This document shows, in pieces, positions 63,859-64,000 of a stretch of 64,000 nt of DNA. The DNA is from Roseburia zhanii (GTDB lineage: Bacteria > Bacillota > Clostridia > Lachnospirales > Lachnospiraceae): NCBI RefSeq assembly GCF_014287635.1, contig NZ_JACOPH010000005.1, positions 1-64,000 of the forward strand. The letters are read 5' to 3'. Every line of letters begins with the position of its first letter. Positions within the stretch are counted from its first letter, which is position 1. A program made the position numbers and the translations under genes. The notes below the pieces were generated by a model. It was not told where the DNA came from. It saw nothing but the letters and a program-made list of their open reading frames with translations, and did not search any database.

Positions 63859-64000
63859 CTACTACCTCCATATCAGACATCTATGTCAAATATTATTCTT
63901 TTCTATTTTATGTAGTATTCATTACCAGATGTATCTTATCACAAATTATCTGTATTGTATAGAGTGAATTGTTATTTTATACTTTTTTAATGACTATTCA
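63859..64000. other. Upstream region of the degV-type gene, no gene seen
   Basis: The 142 bases to the window edge are AT-rich. A GGAGG ribosome site lies just before the 63858 start. A minus-strand TAAGAT near 63935 may be a -10 box, but no clear -35 accompanies it. Confidence 0.4.

Overview
The window looks like a chromosome segment of a low-GC anaerobic Firmicute, most likely a Lachnospiraceae (class Clostridia). The reasons are the gene order priA-def-fmt-yugP-rsmB-rlmN-stp-prkC-rsgA-rpe-thiN, a meso-DAP type MurE, oxygen-sensitive class III ribonucleotide reductase, NifS/NifU type Fe-S assembly and a clostridial tmRNA. The genus cannot be told from the sequence alone. Almost every gene lies on the minus strand; exceptions are a 48-residue small ORF, a DtxR-type regulator and typA.

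Positions 1-5600 are a fragment of a Tn1549-like integrative conjugative element with richer GC than the host. In transcription order it carries a RepA-type protein, a DUF5348 protein, PcfB, the VirD4 coupling protein and a truncated Maff2 gene. The conjugation operon breaks off inside Maff2 and is replaced by AT-rich cargo: a truncated XRE regulator, a dfrF-like trimethoprim-insensitive dihydrofolate reductase with an apparent 3' frameshift, and the 5' end of a group II intron running off the window. The stretch 5460-6100 has no gene and probably holds the element/chromosome junction.

Positions 6170-20290 are housekeeping: a lipoprotein, then thiN, rpe, rsgA, the PASTA kinase/phosphatase pair, rRNA methylation, formyl-methionine handling, replication restart and murE. 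At 20.4-26 kb a structured intergenic repeat follows a 1,806-residue secreted LamG/FIVAR/Ig-like protein without a catalytic domain. At 26.7-31.4 kb lies a trans-translation block (ssrA, smpB, rnr, secG), interrupted by a secreted beta-helix protein. Next come eno, fruK, an exonuclease-like protein with a membrane protein, and a 902-residue fusion of a TetM/EF-G-like ribosomal GTPase to a Rae1/YacP-like NYN nuclease. This fusion is the most interesting object in the window.

Positions 39-49.5 kb hold a GGDEF/EAL protein, an RNA methyltransferase, an amidase, the small ORF, NrnA-like phosphoesterase and a marR-controlled heterodimeric ABC exporter. Positions 49.7-57.4 kb hold the DtxR regulator, dapA-dapB under a lysine riboswitch, a corrinoid adenosyltransferase homologue, a two-OB-fold SSB, typA and nifS-nifU. 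The right end has htrA, nrdD-nrdG behind two NrdR-like boxes spaced 31 bp apart, folC and a DegV protein.
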